Shown here one piece after another: positions 46,640-59,052 of a DNA stretch of 64,000 nucleotides. Both the position numbers and the translations under genes were made by a program. The notes beneath the pieces were generated by a model. That model made no database searches. It was not told the origin of the DNA and worked only from the letters and a program-made list of their open reading frames with translations. Each line of letters begins with the position of its first letter. Within the stretch, counting starts at the first letter, position 1. This DNA is from Brachynemurus nebulosus (taxonomy: Eukaryota > Arthropoda > Insecta > Neuroptera > Myrmeleontidae): contig JAPWDM010000001.1 in assembly GCA_035578155.1 (NCBI GenBank), positions 5,460,172 through 5,524,171 on the forward strand, written 5' to 3'.

Positions 46640-47455
46640 CAAATATGCTTAGAGTAATAAAAAAAATATTAGTATGTAAAATATTCACTTCTAAAATCAA
46701 CCCATACTCATTTATAATTTTTAAATACCTAACGGTTTTTAAACTCTGATTGCTAGTATCCACTCATACGCTTTCAATTTTTTAGATATGTCCTTCCTGC
46801 ACAACAGATTTTAGGTATCCTAAAATCTTACAAAACAGCAAATAACACGGATCCTAATGATTAGCAAAATCAGTCTTCGTCTTGCAGTCTTGTTTCAATT
46901 TTACAGTTTTTGCAAGACCAAAAGAACATAATTGTGGTTGCAGGACCAATACTAAAATTCAAATGAAAAAAATCAAGATAAAAGCAAGACTCTTGTTAAA
47001 ATCCGGTATTGGCTTACCAATTAATAATTTGCTAGAAATTTTTAAAATTTTTTAAAAATCTCCATCTTAATATAATTTAAAAATATAATAGTGGACAAGA
47101 TCAGCCTTGCCCTTGAAGTAAACTAAGACCAAGTCCAAGAACAAAATTGAACTTTACAAAACTGAGACCAAAATTCTTAAAGCAAGAATACAGTCGAAAC
47201 CAATATTACTAGGATTTTGATTCTTTGAAGGGCTAGCTTTTAATTTAGGCTTGTTCCTTTGGAGAATGCTAAAATATCTTGAAAATTTTTATGTATTTAT
47301 TACTCGTATATTGAAATAGTTTTAAGCTTTACAGTAATCACTTTCATATTCGGCATATAATAGGCACCAAGGCAATTTGCACATAATTTTCTAAGTATTC
47401 AAAATGCCCCTGTAACATCAGAGTATACAGTATATGCAACCTACGTGGTACAGTT
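46640..47455. mobile_element. Probable TCTTG-rich non-autonomous element near 46855-47215 (weak)
   Basis: 'TAATGATTAGCAAAATCAGT' then 'CTTGCAGTCTTG' at 46855 matches the reverse complement of 51985-52034 ('TAGTGATGAGCAAAATTAGT'). The far end is unclear, near 47215. The rest of the interval is AT-rich with nothing recognised. Confidence 0.4.
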
Positions 47456-47459
47456 CTTA

Positions 47460-47732
47460 CAGGACCGAATTTACTTATGTGGAGACCCCAAGGCACTTCT
47501 CCTGTAGTGGCCCCTGAGGAATTCACATTAGAGAGCTCTTAAATACCACCACTCCTGGAGAATATCTGAAATTGTTCAAATTTTTTCAAAAAATAGGTTG
47601 GACAAACAAAATAAAAGAAAAATGCTCTTATTCTTTTCATTCTATTTTTCTATTTTAAGATATTGTGGAGGCCCCAATCGTATGGAGGCCGTGGGGCACG
47701 TGCCTCAAGTACTTTATGTAAATCCGGCTCTA
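47460..47732. mobile_element. hAT-type MITE (273 bp)
   Basis: The left end is CAGGACCGAATTTACTTATG and the right end reverse-complemented is TAGAGCCGGATTTACATAAAG. Subterminal 'CCCCAAGGCAC' and 'GGGGCACGTGCC' blocks pair. The flanks show no clear TSD, so the last bases are approximate. Same general family as 10802 and 61843. Confidence 0.7.
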
Positions 47733-47734
47733 AT

Positions 47735-50700
47735 ATTTTATCATTTCCAAGACACAAATTCTAGGAAAAATTTGATTTTTCATAGTATCTTGAAATCTCT
47801 TTTCTTCCTTTAAACCCGTATTAGTTACAAAGCGAATATGCATCGTGATTAATTTATGAGCTACCTTTTTTCTGGAATTTGTATGAAAGATTTGCATGAG
47901 TGTAAAACTTAGTTTTCGGGACTGTAAAACTTAGTTTTTAGGATTATCAAACAATTGCAACTTTTATGAGAAGCATTTTGACGAAAAAGCAATAATAAGT
48001 AAGTTATAAGCCCAAAGTAGACCAAGCGATAAGAACCTCTGCGGCTAAATAATTTATAATTTATTTAATTTGTTACAAAAACCATCTTTTACATTTCTTT
48101 AAGTTTATGGTTGTGTCCCAATAATGATTTGACGAATAATTCAAAAATTCATAAAGGAGATAAAAATATTTTTTGGTATATACTTTTGTCAAAATATGGA
48201 CACCCTAAGATAGGTCAACTTTACCACATTATATTGTGAAAGTATTGAAAATATTTGTTACTTATAACACATATAGTAGAAGGAACACACTCAAAAATGA
48301 AGAAATTTTGGTAGGAAAATTTTAAGATATTTACAATATTTTCCGGCACCGCCACCATAATAATTAAGTTTAAAAAATCTCTTCTATTTTGACAATTAAA
48401 ATAACATTACGTGCCATTCGGCGGACTAAAATGTGGTATTAAAACAAAATTATGAATGTGTGTCATGCAAATGTCAATTTTGGCGTATATAATTTAATTA
48501 TAATAAGCGAATTATTTTTAAGTTATTTTATATGTATATCATGTAATGTGGCATTTTTGGACATCACTAACGATTGATGCCATTATTCGTAATCATATTA
48601 TCCAACGTCCACTGTATTGCATAAAGATGGTACCTATGTGTTTTGAGATATTTTGGAATACCTTCTAAACTATGCTTTAAATATACGAGACACTTAAGAA
48701 TTATGTTTTCACTCGCGTTTCAGAAAACAAGGTCTAAAATATGTTCAACATTTCACTTATTTTTACTTTAAAATTATATGAAGCTTTAAAATTATTTCAG
48801 GTGGGAAACTGGAAAAACTGAACCCATTTCTTTTCTGTTAAGAATATCAAAACTAAGGTTAGGTAAGTTGGAAATTTCCAGAAGCAATTCTAAGATGAAA
48901 TTCAATTCTGAGGTCTAAGTAAGTATAATAAAGTTTGCATAAAGTACTTAATACCAATGCTTGTTGATATTTTCATAAAGGTTAAAGGTTAATTTTTTTT
49001 TAAAAAATTAAATAAATAACTGCAGAATCCAAAGCTAAATTTTCATAAAATTTTTATTTTTCTTAAAACTATCAACGCAATTTATTTACAAACACAAATT
49101 ATTTACTCCCAAAAAACATTATTGAATCCAAACAAGTAAAAAAAAATTATCTGTATATTTTGTTAAGCACCTTTAGCAAATTTTAGTATAATTATTAAAA
49201 ATAAAATTATTGTTGTGCATAAAAACAAGAAATTTTTTATTTCAGTATAAATTTATTACAATTATATATTTAATTATTCAAATATTTGATATTGATTTCC
49301 GACATAATTTTTCTATTTTCCCTGAAAACATCACCATGTTCTTTACACTGTCAAGAGATGTCACTACTATATACTTATTGTAGAATACTATATTTTCATT
49401 TTCCATTTTCCGATTAACTGTTAACACACAAAATGCATACGTATATAAGTAAATTAGCCATTATTTAATAGTATATTTAATTCTTTTTTGACAGAAATAG
49501 GCAAAACAGTATTCCAACATAAAAATTTATTCCTTTAAGGTAACTAATTAAATTAAAAGTACAGGTTAGGAAAAAAATTAATTACAATTGGCTAATAAAT
49601 TTTTAAAATTTTTATTTACACTTTGTTCCTGTTTTCGGCTTTTTAATTACAAAAAAAAAATTATAATTATAAATTAAGTTATTAAAATAGCTTTAAAAAA
49701 TAATTTAAATAGATTCTTGTACATTTCATTTATCAATACAATGGTGTCTATTACTTCACTCACTCTATCAACTACGATAATATCCTGTTTAAAATAATTT
49801 CTGATGCTAATTCTTGACACGGAACAAATATCATGTTACAAAAATCAATCCACCACCCCACGTATTAATAAAGCATTGGTAACATATTCTAAACAATATC
49901 AGTGATTACCAAACAAATCAAATTAATTTAAAAGGTAAAACTGTCTTTTTTGAACTTAAAAAGTGATTTTGAAATACACCGAGACATTATTCCTTTTAAA
50001 TCTAATCACTCTATGGTAGTGTTTTTCAAGTGATCCACACAAACTTTAAATGGAAAAATTGAGTACTTAAAAGGTACGTAAGAAATTTAAAGTGCTCTTA
50101 CTCTAAGGTGTATTCTGCATAGGTAAGTTAAGTTTTCTTTCTGATTATTAAGCTAAATTAAGACAAAATGGAAGTTAATCTAGTAAAATCTTTTTTTTGC
50201 TTTATTTTAAGTGGATTGCTTTATTTTAAGAAATTTAAATATCCAAAGCCGTATACATCCATCAAAAGTAATTGTAAGAGTTAGTAAAAGTATTCTATTT
50301 TTAAAAATTATTTCTTGATTTGATCTGTGATACTTTGAGAATTATGTAAGATGTCACAACATTATAGTGACATCTTACCTTGTAGTGACTTCTTTTATAC
50401 CTTTAAATTACTTAATGACGGACAAGACAAATTATTTTGAATCCCAGAAAATTATCCTCAAAACTTTTTGCTGCTAACCAGGAGTAGCCAGGTACCAGGA
50501 GAGCCACTGGTACCAAAGATATTAACCAGGAGTAGCCACTTTTAAAGCCTAGGCCGAATGAAAATAGAGTGTAAATCAAATAATAAATTTTAAGTCCAAT
50601 ACAGAAACGTCACAACGAGCTCATTAATAAATCTTCAGATCGCCAAAAGTTTTTTGGTCAACGTTTCTTAAAATTTTAGCCTTTAAAACCATTAATTATT

Positions 50701-51650
50701 AATAGGCCTTTTTTATTTTAATAGGCTATGAAAGATCATTTGAAAGTTGAAATGGATGAAGAGACAAAAAATAGCAAAATAGTTAGTAAAATTATTTCAT
50801 CTTTTAAATGTTAATCACTTAGATTTCGCGGGGTTTAAAGTTCAGTGTTTCTTTTATAATTTTGTTATAAGGATATAGGAAGAACGTGTATCGATCCAGA
50901 TTATGGTGCTGCAGAAAGGAAGAAGGAAATTATGAAACATTATTTCTCGTCTAAAGACCTAACAGATGAGTATACCCTGAAATAAAAAAAATATTTTACA
51001 AGACTGATGTTTAAAGTTTTAAAATTACCCATGAAATCTTATGAAAGCATTTGAATTTTTAAATTAGAAAATGATTCTTAAACGTCACCTAAAAACATTT
51101 TGGAAACCGCTAGCTTCAGGTAAAATAATATATTACGTATATATAGAGGATGAGTATTTAAAAAGAGCGGAATATTCTTCAAAAAGAACAGCCGAAAATT
51201 GAAATTATATTTTCCTATTATATTAAAACTATCAAAACAAATGAAAAAAATTCCTGTCTTTTTCTTACACTGAAAAAGTTAATTATGAATTGAAAAAAAG
51301 AAAAATTTTTATATTATTAACGACAAATTTAATTGTTTGAGTATTGCAAATTCAAAAGATTCATACTTTGAACACTGTGCCATTAAAGAAGGGGAAAAAG
51401 AAAATTATTACAATAACAAAATCTAAAAAACCCCCGGACAAAACTGAAAATTTCTAAGTAAGTGTAATAATGGCTAAAACCCAGATATTTCGTCTTGGTT
51501 ATCACTAAATTCTTGAATTGGTACATATAAGAACTATCAAATCAAACCAAACATTTAAGCAGAATCTTAAAATTTCTAGCTATAATAATGACCGAGATCA
51601 CTGCCTAAATTGCGGTGGGAGCTGAAGATTCTATAGAATAGACCGAATCA
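47735..51650. other. AT-rich DNA; one short hairpin
   Basis: The longest featureless stretch. The only structure is 50346-50378, GTAAGATGTCAC with a 9-base loop and the exact reverse complement, which is too short for a miRNA precursor. A 'CCAGGAGTAGCCA' word is duplicated at 50480 and 50525. Confidence 0.6.
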
Positions 51651-51661
51651 ATTGCCATCAA

Positions 51662-51840
51662 CAGGACCGGTGAAAGGGTGGGGCAGATGAGGCGATTGTC
51701 AGAGGGCCCGGGTCTTTGATTAGTGGCCCGGAGAAAGTGAGACGACATTTTTTTTTTTGTAGTCAATTGTATTTTTGGGAAAAAATGTTTGAAAATTGTT
51801 TGTTGTGCCCGGGGGTCCGTCATTTCTCTCGCCGGCCTTG
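51662..51840. mobile_element. hAT-type MITE (179 bp)
   Basis: The left end is CAGGACCGGTGAAAGG and the right end reverse-complemented is CAAGGCCGGCGAGAGAAA. A perfect 8-bp TSD, GCCATCAA, lies at 51654-51661 and 51841-51848. Subterminal 'GGGCCCGGGTC' and 'TGCCCGGGGGTC' blocks. The three overlapping ORFs are incidental. Confidence 0.95.
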
Positions 51841-51984
51841 GCCATCAAACGTGGTTGAAAATCGACTCGAAAATAATAGCTTTTAAAAAAAAAATTAAAT
51901 TCTGCAGCCCGTTCTGGAGCTATTATGTTATATACAAACAAGGGCTTCAAAATAACTCCATCCTTTTATGTCGCATCCTTTTAT

Positions 51985-52034
51985 GCAAGACCAAGACAAG
52001 ACTGCAATACCAAGACTAATTTTGCTCATCACTA
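51985..52034 (-). mobile_element. Terminal fragment of TCTTG-rich element
   Basis: Reverse-complemented: 'TAGTGATGAGCAAAATTAGT' then 'CTTGGTATTGCAGTCTTG'. It matches 46855. No second end was found nearby. Confidence 0.45.
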
Positions 52035-52039
52035 CTTAA

Positions 52040-53485
52040 GATATATAAGTTAAAGGAAAACACTACACAATTTTTAACTAGCCGTCCAGTGAAAAAATAT
52101 CCAGATTTGAAACTTACTAAGAATACAGGTTAGAGTTAGTAATTGATAAGGGACAGATATATGATCATTTATGAATAATAGCCAAAAAGCCATGCAGACC
52201 ATTCCATTCAAAGGTTACAAAAAATCAAAATTTATTGAAGCGTGAATGACATTGTTTTTAAGGAAAGATATGGGAGAAAAATTGCTGTAAATTGACATTT
52301 TTAAAAGTTATATTTTATACAATTTTTCAGTATATTTCGCTTCTATAGCTGAAATCCACTGTAACATTTTGAAAAAACCGACTACCAATTGAAAGTATGT
52401 TACTAGTCCTAGTCTGCTATCAGTCTTTGATAAGAAAAATAATGGTCTCTGAAAAGAACAAAAACATTTTATAAACTTTTCCTAAACCACGTATAATTTT
52501 CCCTAAATCCGGCCATTTATGAAGAAAACTGCTTCTGATCCCTCTTCAATAATTTTCGTATAAACAAAGTTTGGAAAAAATCGAAGAAAACGAAATTTTT
52601 CAATTTTTTTCAAAATTTCAATGAAATGGTGGTGCAAATATTGCTCCTTTGAATGTCCCACATATAAAATTATTTTGAGTCTAAAGTTTCATATTTTTGA
52701 GGTTGTTTTTCTGGGTTCCTTAAGTCTTAAAATGTCATACTCTACTGAAAACTGCATGTGTACAATTATTTCCTTGTTATTAGCTATAGTTAATATGGGC
52801 GAGAAATATTTAGAAGAAGTTAAAAATCAGTACCGTAATAACTTATTGTAACTTGAAGGCGGTAAAATATCAAATCAAAAGAAATTAATTTTTGAATAGA
52901 TACGCGTATTTGTTTGGTTCATCCTGTACCTACGTTTATATGCATAAATATAACAATAAGCAATACAAAACTCTCGAAGCTAATTTTTTTTGTTTTATAT
53001 TCTCCATTATATTTGTATATCGGGTGGTATTTTATACCTTGATATTTGTACTTACATAAGCAGGCGGTGGTACTTGAAAGGCTTCTTGCAACCACTGGAT
53101 GGCACGGGTGCAGTAAACTAATCCTGTAATACTCACCAATTCCACTACCACCTACACTAATAAATAAATACATAATATTATATGAGTGGCCTCTATCATA
53201 TGTCACATGTAGGGCGTCTTTTCTATATACAGCATTCACCGGAAAAAAAAACTATATAAGAAATACAGCAACTAAAACAAAAGTTTGATTAACATATCCA
53301 AATAATTTTATAAATTGATTAAGAATAAAACAAATTCAAAAAAAAATGTTAATGTTAATTACTATTTTATGACCAAAATCAAAATAATATTGACACAAAA
53401 TGCGAAAGATTTATATTTATATTTCCATAAAGCTTCCGTAAAAATTTTCGTACTTAATTTTAATTTAAATTGAAAAAAATAAATA
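52040..53485. other. AT-rich DNA, nothing recognised
   Basis: No supported feature. Confidence 0.55.
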
Positions 53486-53492
53486 AATAAAT

Positions 53493-54055
53493 AACTAGCT
53501 GTACCCGTGACGTCATTCGCGCGACGCATTGTTATAAACTCAATGAGAAGTATATAAGTATAATTATATACAGAACTTGTATAGAACAATAGTTTTTGCG
53601 TAATGCAAGCACATGCTCAAAGTGGATTTTCTGTTTTGCCGTGGGAATGAGACATTTTCCCGGAGTAAAAAGTATCTCAGATCTTGACGCAGATAATAAG
53701 TTATCACCAACACCAGATTTCATCAAAATCCGTTCAATAGTTTTTGCGTAATGTATGCACATTCTCAAAATGGTTTTGCTTTTTTCCCATGGGAATGAAA
53801 CATTTTCCCGGAGTGAAAAGTATCTTAGATGTTGACCCAGATAATAAGTTATCATCACACCAAATTTCATTATAATCCGTCCAGTAGTTTTTGCGTGATG
53901 CGTGAACAGACAGACACACAGACAGACAGACAAAAATTTTAAAAATTGCCGTTTTGATATCTACATCGTTAACTATTTACAGTACCAGTACAATTTTCAA
54001 AAAATATTCCATGTGCAGAAACGGTCTCCTTAGAGTTTTATTATATGTATAGATT
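53493..54055 (+). mobile_element. Widespread arthropod repeat ('ACTAGCTGTACCCG'), two internal units
   Basis: Starts ACTAGCTGTACCCGTGACGT, contains two ~148-bp units (from 53588 and 53738), each with 'AATAGTTTTTGCGTAATG', 'CATTTTCCCGGAGT.AAAAGT' and 'CAGATAATAAGTTATCA', then a partial third and a CAGA-rich tail (53908-53932), ending near 'TATTATATGTATAGAT'. I recognise this pattern as a common arthropod dispersed repeat but cannot assign its class. The 133-codon minus-strand frame is an artefact. Confidence 0.7.
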
Positions 54056-54059
54056 AATA

Positions 54060-54423
54060 TTTGAAAGATTTACTTTGTGAAAATCCATTTTAGAAAATAA
54101 ATAAGAACTAAACCAAATAATTTGATTCTCGTGAAAAGTGAAAATTTATTTATCTATATTTATCATATGCATAGATTTAAAAATTTTAAAGCTTTTTTCA
54201 AAACTTTAGTGTAAAAGTTTTATAATCTTCAATATAAGCAATATACTTGCCTTTCCCCTCAATTTAAAATTAATTCCGCAGTTGCTAGATCAGCAGAATT
54301 TTTAATACTTTCTAATATAAAAGAGCAAGCAAGTGCCTGTTTTTAAAACTGAAATAGTTTCATTTATAGTATAGACAGTCCAAAAAATCTTACGTCTACA
54401 TCTAAAATTTTCGATTACTAGTT

Positions 54424-54456
<33 letters not shown>

Positions 54457-55398
54457 CAGTTAGCTTCTCTGAAACCCCTTTATGAATCGTAAATCTAGTG
54501 TTAACGTAATTCTCATTTCCTAAATTCGAAAATTAAGAAAAATGCTGCTACACCAATTTCGAAAATAGGAATTTCAACTATACCTAAATTTAGTAATAAT
54601 TATTTGTTTAAAATAACCATTTTTTCTGAAGGTAAACTTTTGAAAATTCATATTACCTAAACGATTTAACAATGTAAGTAAAAATTCGAAATCAAAATAC
54701 TATGTTTTTTTCGATAAGTGTATTTTAAAAGTACATAATAATTAGAAAACAGGTTATATAATAGTTGGATATTAACATCAATATAATTAGCATTGTTAGG
54801 TTTCAAGTAGGACGATAACTATGCGATATTTTTGTTGTCAAAGTAGAAAATATTCTCGAAGTATTCCTAAATCATAACGAAAAAATTTAAAGAAATAATC
54901 ATTGAACTAATTTATTAAAGAAAATTATTAAGATATTAAAATCATTGTCGAGAAAAAATGTTAAATTAAAATTATTAAAATATATTAAAAATTATGTTTT
55001 TCTTTAAGTTTTCATTAATCCAAATTAAATGTAGGATACTTTCAAATATAGTTACATTTTACAACAAAGGAGCAGTAGAAAGATTTTTTAAAAATAATGT
55101 CTTTTCCCGGTTACTCTTTTCGAAAATGTTACATTATAATATTATAAAAATAAGTATGTAAATATACTTTGTCAAAAGTAAATAGTTGTACAAGTTAGAA
55201 TACAAAGATTATTTTTAAATAAAATTGTAAATAACTGGAAGTGCCTATTGGAAATCAAAAAGAAATGTAGGAAGGAAAGGGTAAGGAAATCTCAAATTGA
55301 GTCGATGAATTTCAAAATCATCTAATCAACAACAATGTTGAGGAAATTAAAAATTTAATTTATTAAAAAAATCATATACTTAATACTTGCAAAGAAAT
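54060..55398. other. AT-rich DNA with one T12G20 tract
   Basis: 54423-54454 is a run of T followed by 20 G, a striking strand-asymmetric simple repeat. Nothing else is recognised. Confidence 0.6.
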
Positions 55399-55715
55399 AA
55401 TACCCCTGTCGCAGCATCCTGCATAACATAGCGAATTTCCATTTACAAAAGTACGGACACTTAGTAAACATATATATAAATGTGTCCGCACGATAACTCA
55501 AGAACGAAACATCTTATTTTTAAGAAATTTCGTGAAAACGTTTACAGTGTTTTGGACATTTTTCGTGAAAAAGATTTGGCGGAATGAGGCGGAAAATTCA
55601 CATAAAGAAGGTTTTTTTTATTTACAATTACTTTATATCAACTAGTTTCCGAGAAAAACGTACTTTTGTAAATGGAAATTCGCTATGTTATGCAGGATGC
55701 TGCGACAGGGGTATT
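55399..55715. mobile_element. 'CTGCGACAGGGG' MITE, copy 3 (complete, 317 bp)
   Basis: The termini are a near-perfect 57-bp inverted repeat beginning AATACCCCTGTCGCAGCATC and continuing 'TGCATAACATAGCGAATTTC'. The interior keeps 'GTGTCCGCACGATAACTCAA' and 'TTTCGTGAAAACGTT'. No TSD is obvious. This copy defines the family ends; copies at 27140, 31080 and 55880 are partial. Confidence 0.85.
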
Positions 55716-55879
55716 TTAGTTTCAGAATAAATCAATTTGGCACCAACAAACTCAAAAAATCATTTTATTTAAAAGCAATATTTTAAACAAATATGAGTCT
55801 CCACCCACCGCCGGAGGCTTCCAGAACCGCCCCGGTAGTGGATGGTGGGTTCAGAACTTGTTTTCTTATTTTCTCAAAA

Positions 55880-56160
55880 ACTAGCTAACCTAGAATAATA
55901 GTTCAAAAACCTTTTTTATGTGATTTTTTCCCGTCTTTGCAATGGTGTAAAAAAATGTGGCGAAAACTCTTAAATTATAGCAAATTTTCGCAAAAAACTA
56001 ATTTTTTGCAAGAACAAAAACCATGTTCCTGGCATCCGACGTGCTTGACTGAAGAACTCATCCAAGATTTTTGGACTTTCAACGTTGTCACCAAATTTCG
56101 GAAAGCTAGCAGTTTTTCCTGAAGAGCTATCGTGCTGATACATATATACATACATAAACC

Positions 56161-56194
<34 letters not shown>

Positions 56195-56330
56195 AATTTT
56201 AGTGAATATTATTTTTGGGTTCTAGGGGCCTCAAAACAAATTTCTGCCTTAGTCGCGGGCTGAACTTCCACCATGAGCAAGGCTGGAATAGCGAGTTTCC
56301 ATTCTGGAAATTCGCTAATAGCAAACGTAG
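55880..56330 (-). mobile_element. 'CTGCGACAGGGG' MITE, copy 4 (partial, with microsatellite)
   Basis: Reverse-complemented it carries 'CAGCACGATAGCTCTTCAGG', 'CCGAAATTTGGTGACAACGT', 'CGTCGGATGCCAGGAACATG'. On its upstream side sits a TACA/TATA microsatellite (56150-56195), then 'CTAGGGGCCTCAAAACAAAT', which resembles 31490-31540 beyond the AC tract of copy 2. Confidence 0.65.
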
Positions 56331-56334
56331 GTAT

Positions 56335-57198
56335 TACATTCAAAATATTTGTAAAAAACAATTTAAAATTGTAATTAACTGCTTCTGCAGCAGTTTGACT
56401 TAATAGGTTGTAAAAAAGGTAAACAACATTCGTAAAATGATTTTAAACGACAATTAAAACCGTTGTTTTGGACGATATACATGTAGGCCCTCAGATTTGG
56501 CCATTCCACTAATTTGACTGTGGTTGATTTCTATTAATTTTCGATAGGGTTCTTTAGGGTCAATTACTGGACTCTCTGTAGCCTCTGCGTTGCTACGTAT
56601 TGATCACATAATGGACTAATACCACCTAATACCAAGCATTGACCTACGAACCAAGTTTCCGATAGTACATCCGATGTCCATCATCCAAACTCGGATTGGA
56701 ATAGTACACAAAAGGCCTATCCAGAGTTTTGGTTCACATGCAGATACGTCATTATTAGGTTTGATAAAATGACATTCTGTTAATATCTTGTACAAAGTTA
56801 TTTGGTGAAATAAAAGAAAATTAAGTTTTTCATTTTTTCTATAAAAATATGGAAATTTAATTTGGATTCCCGTTTATTACACCCTATTACCCCGACTCAA
56901 ATTTAAATCTAATAACTTTATCAATAAATTTCCCTTTCTTGCTAAATGGGCAGGGACGTGGAAAGAAATGGCGGGCCACGGGTGTAAAATATTCTTCAAA
57001 AAAATAAGTAACGAGCAAAAAAGAACCTCCTTGATACTTTTTGAGGCCCCTTACCGACAACTACAGGCTCCCTCTTCAAGTTCAGGGGCTGCAGCCTCGG
57101 CTGCCACCCCTTCTCGTCGGGCCTGTTCATTGGAAAATCTTTTCCGATTTATGAACAAGTAATTAAGACCTTTTCTTCATATTTAATTTTCATAACAT
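56335..57198. other. Mostly unannotatable; possible hAT piece at 56951-57126
   Basis: CAGGGACGTGGAAAGAAATG at 56951 and (reverse-complemented) CAGGCCCGACGAGAAGG ending near 57126 look like hAT termini with GC-rich subterminal blocks, but the flanks give no convincing TSD. The rest holds nothing. Confidence 0.4.
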
Positions 57199-57201
57199 TT
57201 A

Positions 57202-57641
57202 GGCCAGGCGTACATTGAGCTACGTCACGCAGTAAACGCAGGGCAGGACAGAGCAAAGCAGAGCAGGAAAGCACGTGTGGTCAGGCGCATATTGAGACGA
57301 AGTTAACGTAGGCAGGGCAACGCAGTTTCTGTGACTCTTTTTGTAGAACGAGACAGCACGAATTTAAAAGCAGAGCAGAGCAGAGAAGCACTACTTTTCT
57401 TCAATTTCTTCAACTGTTTTCATTTCGACGAAATAAAACCAACTAAAACTCGAGAACGTGTTACAATGTCGCGCAGCATCGCGCAGTTTCTGTGTCACAT
57501 TCACGAGTGCCACATCTCGGGCGAGGCAGTGCTACTCTGATCTGCTCTGCGCTTCAATTCGCGTTGTCCCGTTCTACAACACGAGTCACAGAAACTGCGC
57601 TGCCCTGCCTGCGTTAATTGTGTCCCAATGTGCGCCCGGCC
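57202..57641. mobile_element. Harbinger-like palindromic MITE (440 bp)
   Basis: The left end GGCCAGGCGTACATTGAG and the right end (reverse-complemented) GGCCGGGCGCACATTGGGAC are flanked by TTA on both sides (57199-57201, 57642-57644), as expected for PIF/Harbinger. The right arm pairs with 57282-57395 over about 110 bp ('CAACGCAGTTTCTGTGACTC', 'TTGTAGAACG.GACA'), so the left end is present twice. Many 'AGCAGAGCAGAGC' words. The ORFs on this relatively GC-rich piece are incidental. Confidence 0.8.
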
Positions 57642-57644
57642 TTA

Positions 57645-58977
57645 TAGTTAGGTCTTAGGCATTAGTTTCCACAATTTGGCCCCACGTATTTTATATAGGT
57701 ACATACTAAGTTCTATAAAAGAAAACAAAAACCAGAAAAACAAACAATACTTATCTGCACAATAATACTGAAAATAAAATTTCTATTCCTATAAATAGAG
57801 CCATGCTTTGACATTTATTTTTCAACATTCAGCATTGAATCAGCTTCTTCGAAGTAATTCTCTCCTACGCAAATAAAAGTCTTTTCAAGTTCAAAAATAC
57901 AAATAAAAGATGTAACACCTAAAAATAAGTATGAGCTTAAAAGAAACTGGTGGAAAAGTTTAATAATCATATTTTGTTAAATACTTGTTATAACAACAGA
58001 CCAATTAAAAACGCATCCCGAGACGCATTTTCTCGAAAACGTTCATAGTGGGTAGCATAATAACTTTCAAACAGCAGCCATAATATAAAAAAAGAGTTTT
58101 TTATCATTTTTTATATGAGCTTTACTAAAGCGGTCTATAAGATTATTAAAAAATATTGATTTGTCTTTAAATGGTATCAATTTGAAAAAAAAAAAATTTG
58201 AAAATCGATGAAACAATTAACCTTAATTTGTTTAGAAAAGAATTTATTTGTTAACCAATTTCGCAAATCGTGCATACCGCTCTAGATAATCTATCTAAAA
58301 AGCTACGAATAAAATTTCAAGTTAATCGGATGAAAATGGTTGGAGTTATTTTACCCACCGTCTTGGAAAACGTAGTTTCAAGAAATTGTTTATTGTTTTA
58401 TGTGTTTGTACCTACAATTGGTACTATCTGTGAGTCATTTATTCTGGAATGAAAAAGCGTCATCGACCAATCTAAATGCTGCACGCAGCTGAGCGATATT
58501 TTTGAACTTTTTCAACCATTCAAAATCGTTCCAGAAATCAGATTTCAGGAATTGACGATCTATTCGCTTATATTATCATGTTCTTTCAACCTCTATATTT
58601 GCATATGTATAACTTTACATAAAGCCGCATTTTTAAATATGCAAGCTAGACAATTATCCAGAAGCTCATTAGCTTTGGACGACCTCACAATCTGAGAAAA
58701 ATTTATATATAGTAAAAATCGATTATCAAATGACCATGTAAAGTGGACGAAATTATTTGCTCGCCGGTCGATCGATGAGTTGAACATCATAGATATAGGT
58801 ATTCATAATGAAAACTTTTGTTAAATTTGTGAAAACTCGGAATTTCATTATTTTAATAATGAGCAATTCGAAACTAATTATTTATTCTAAAATCTCTTAG
58901 ACCATTAAATCTCTATTATTGTCAAAACTCTTTAACGTAGGAAGGATACTACATCTGCATATTCCTGAATAATTATG

Positions 58978-58978
<1 letters not shown>
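57645..58978. other. AT-rich DNA, one exon-like segment
   Basis: Apart from the weak exon candidate at 58593-58691, nothing is recognised. Confidence 0.5.
58593..58691 (-). other. Possible terminal exon (weak)
   Basis: Read on the minus strand, 'AATTTTTCTCAG' is a good splice acceptor, followed in frame by IVRSSKANELLDNCLACIFK then NAALCKVIHMQI and a stop, 33 codons in total. Amino-acid composition is less biased than most chance frames here. No family is recognised and no polyadenylation signal was found. Confidence 0.2.

Positions 58979-58980
<2 letters not shown>

Positions 58981-59049
<69 letters not shown>
58981..59049. repeat. (TA)n microsatellite
   Basis: About 70 bases of uninterrupted TA. 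Confidence 0.95.

Positions 59050-59052
<3 letters not shown>

Noticed and set aside
50346..50378. miRNA precursor
   Set aside because: A 12-bp stem with a 9-base loop is too short.
53532..53933. 133-codon minus-strand protein
   Set aside because: It reads through the duplicated units of a dispersed repeat and the CAGA tail.
57331..57658. Overlapping ORFs with Ser/Arg-rich composition
   Set aside because: They lie within the Harbinger-like MITE and reflect its higher GC content.
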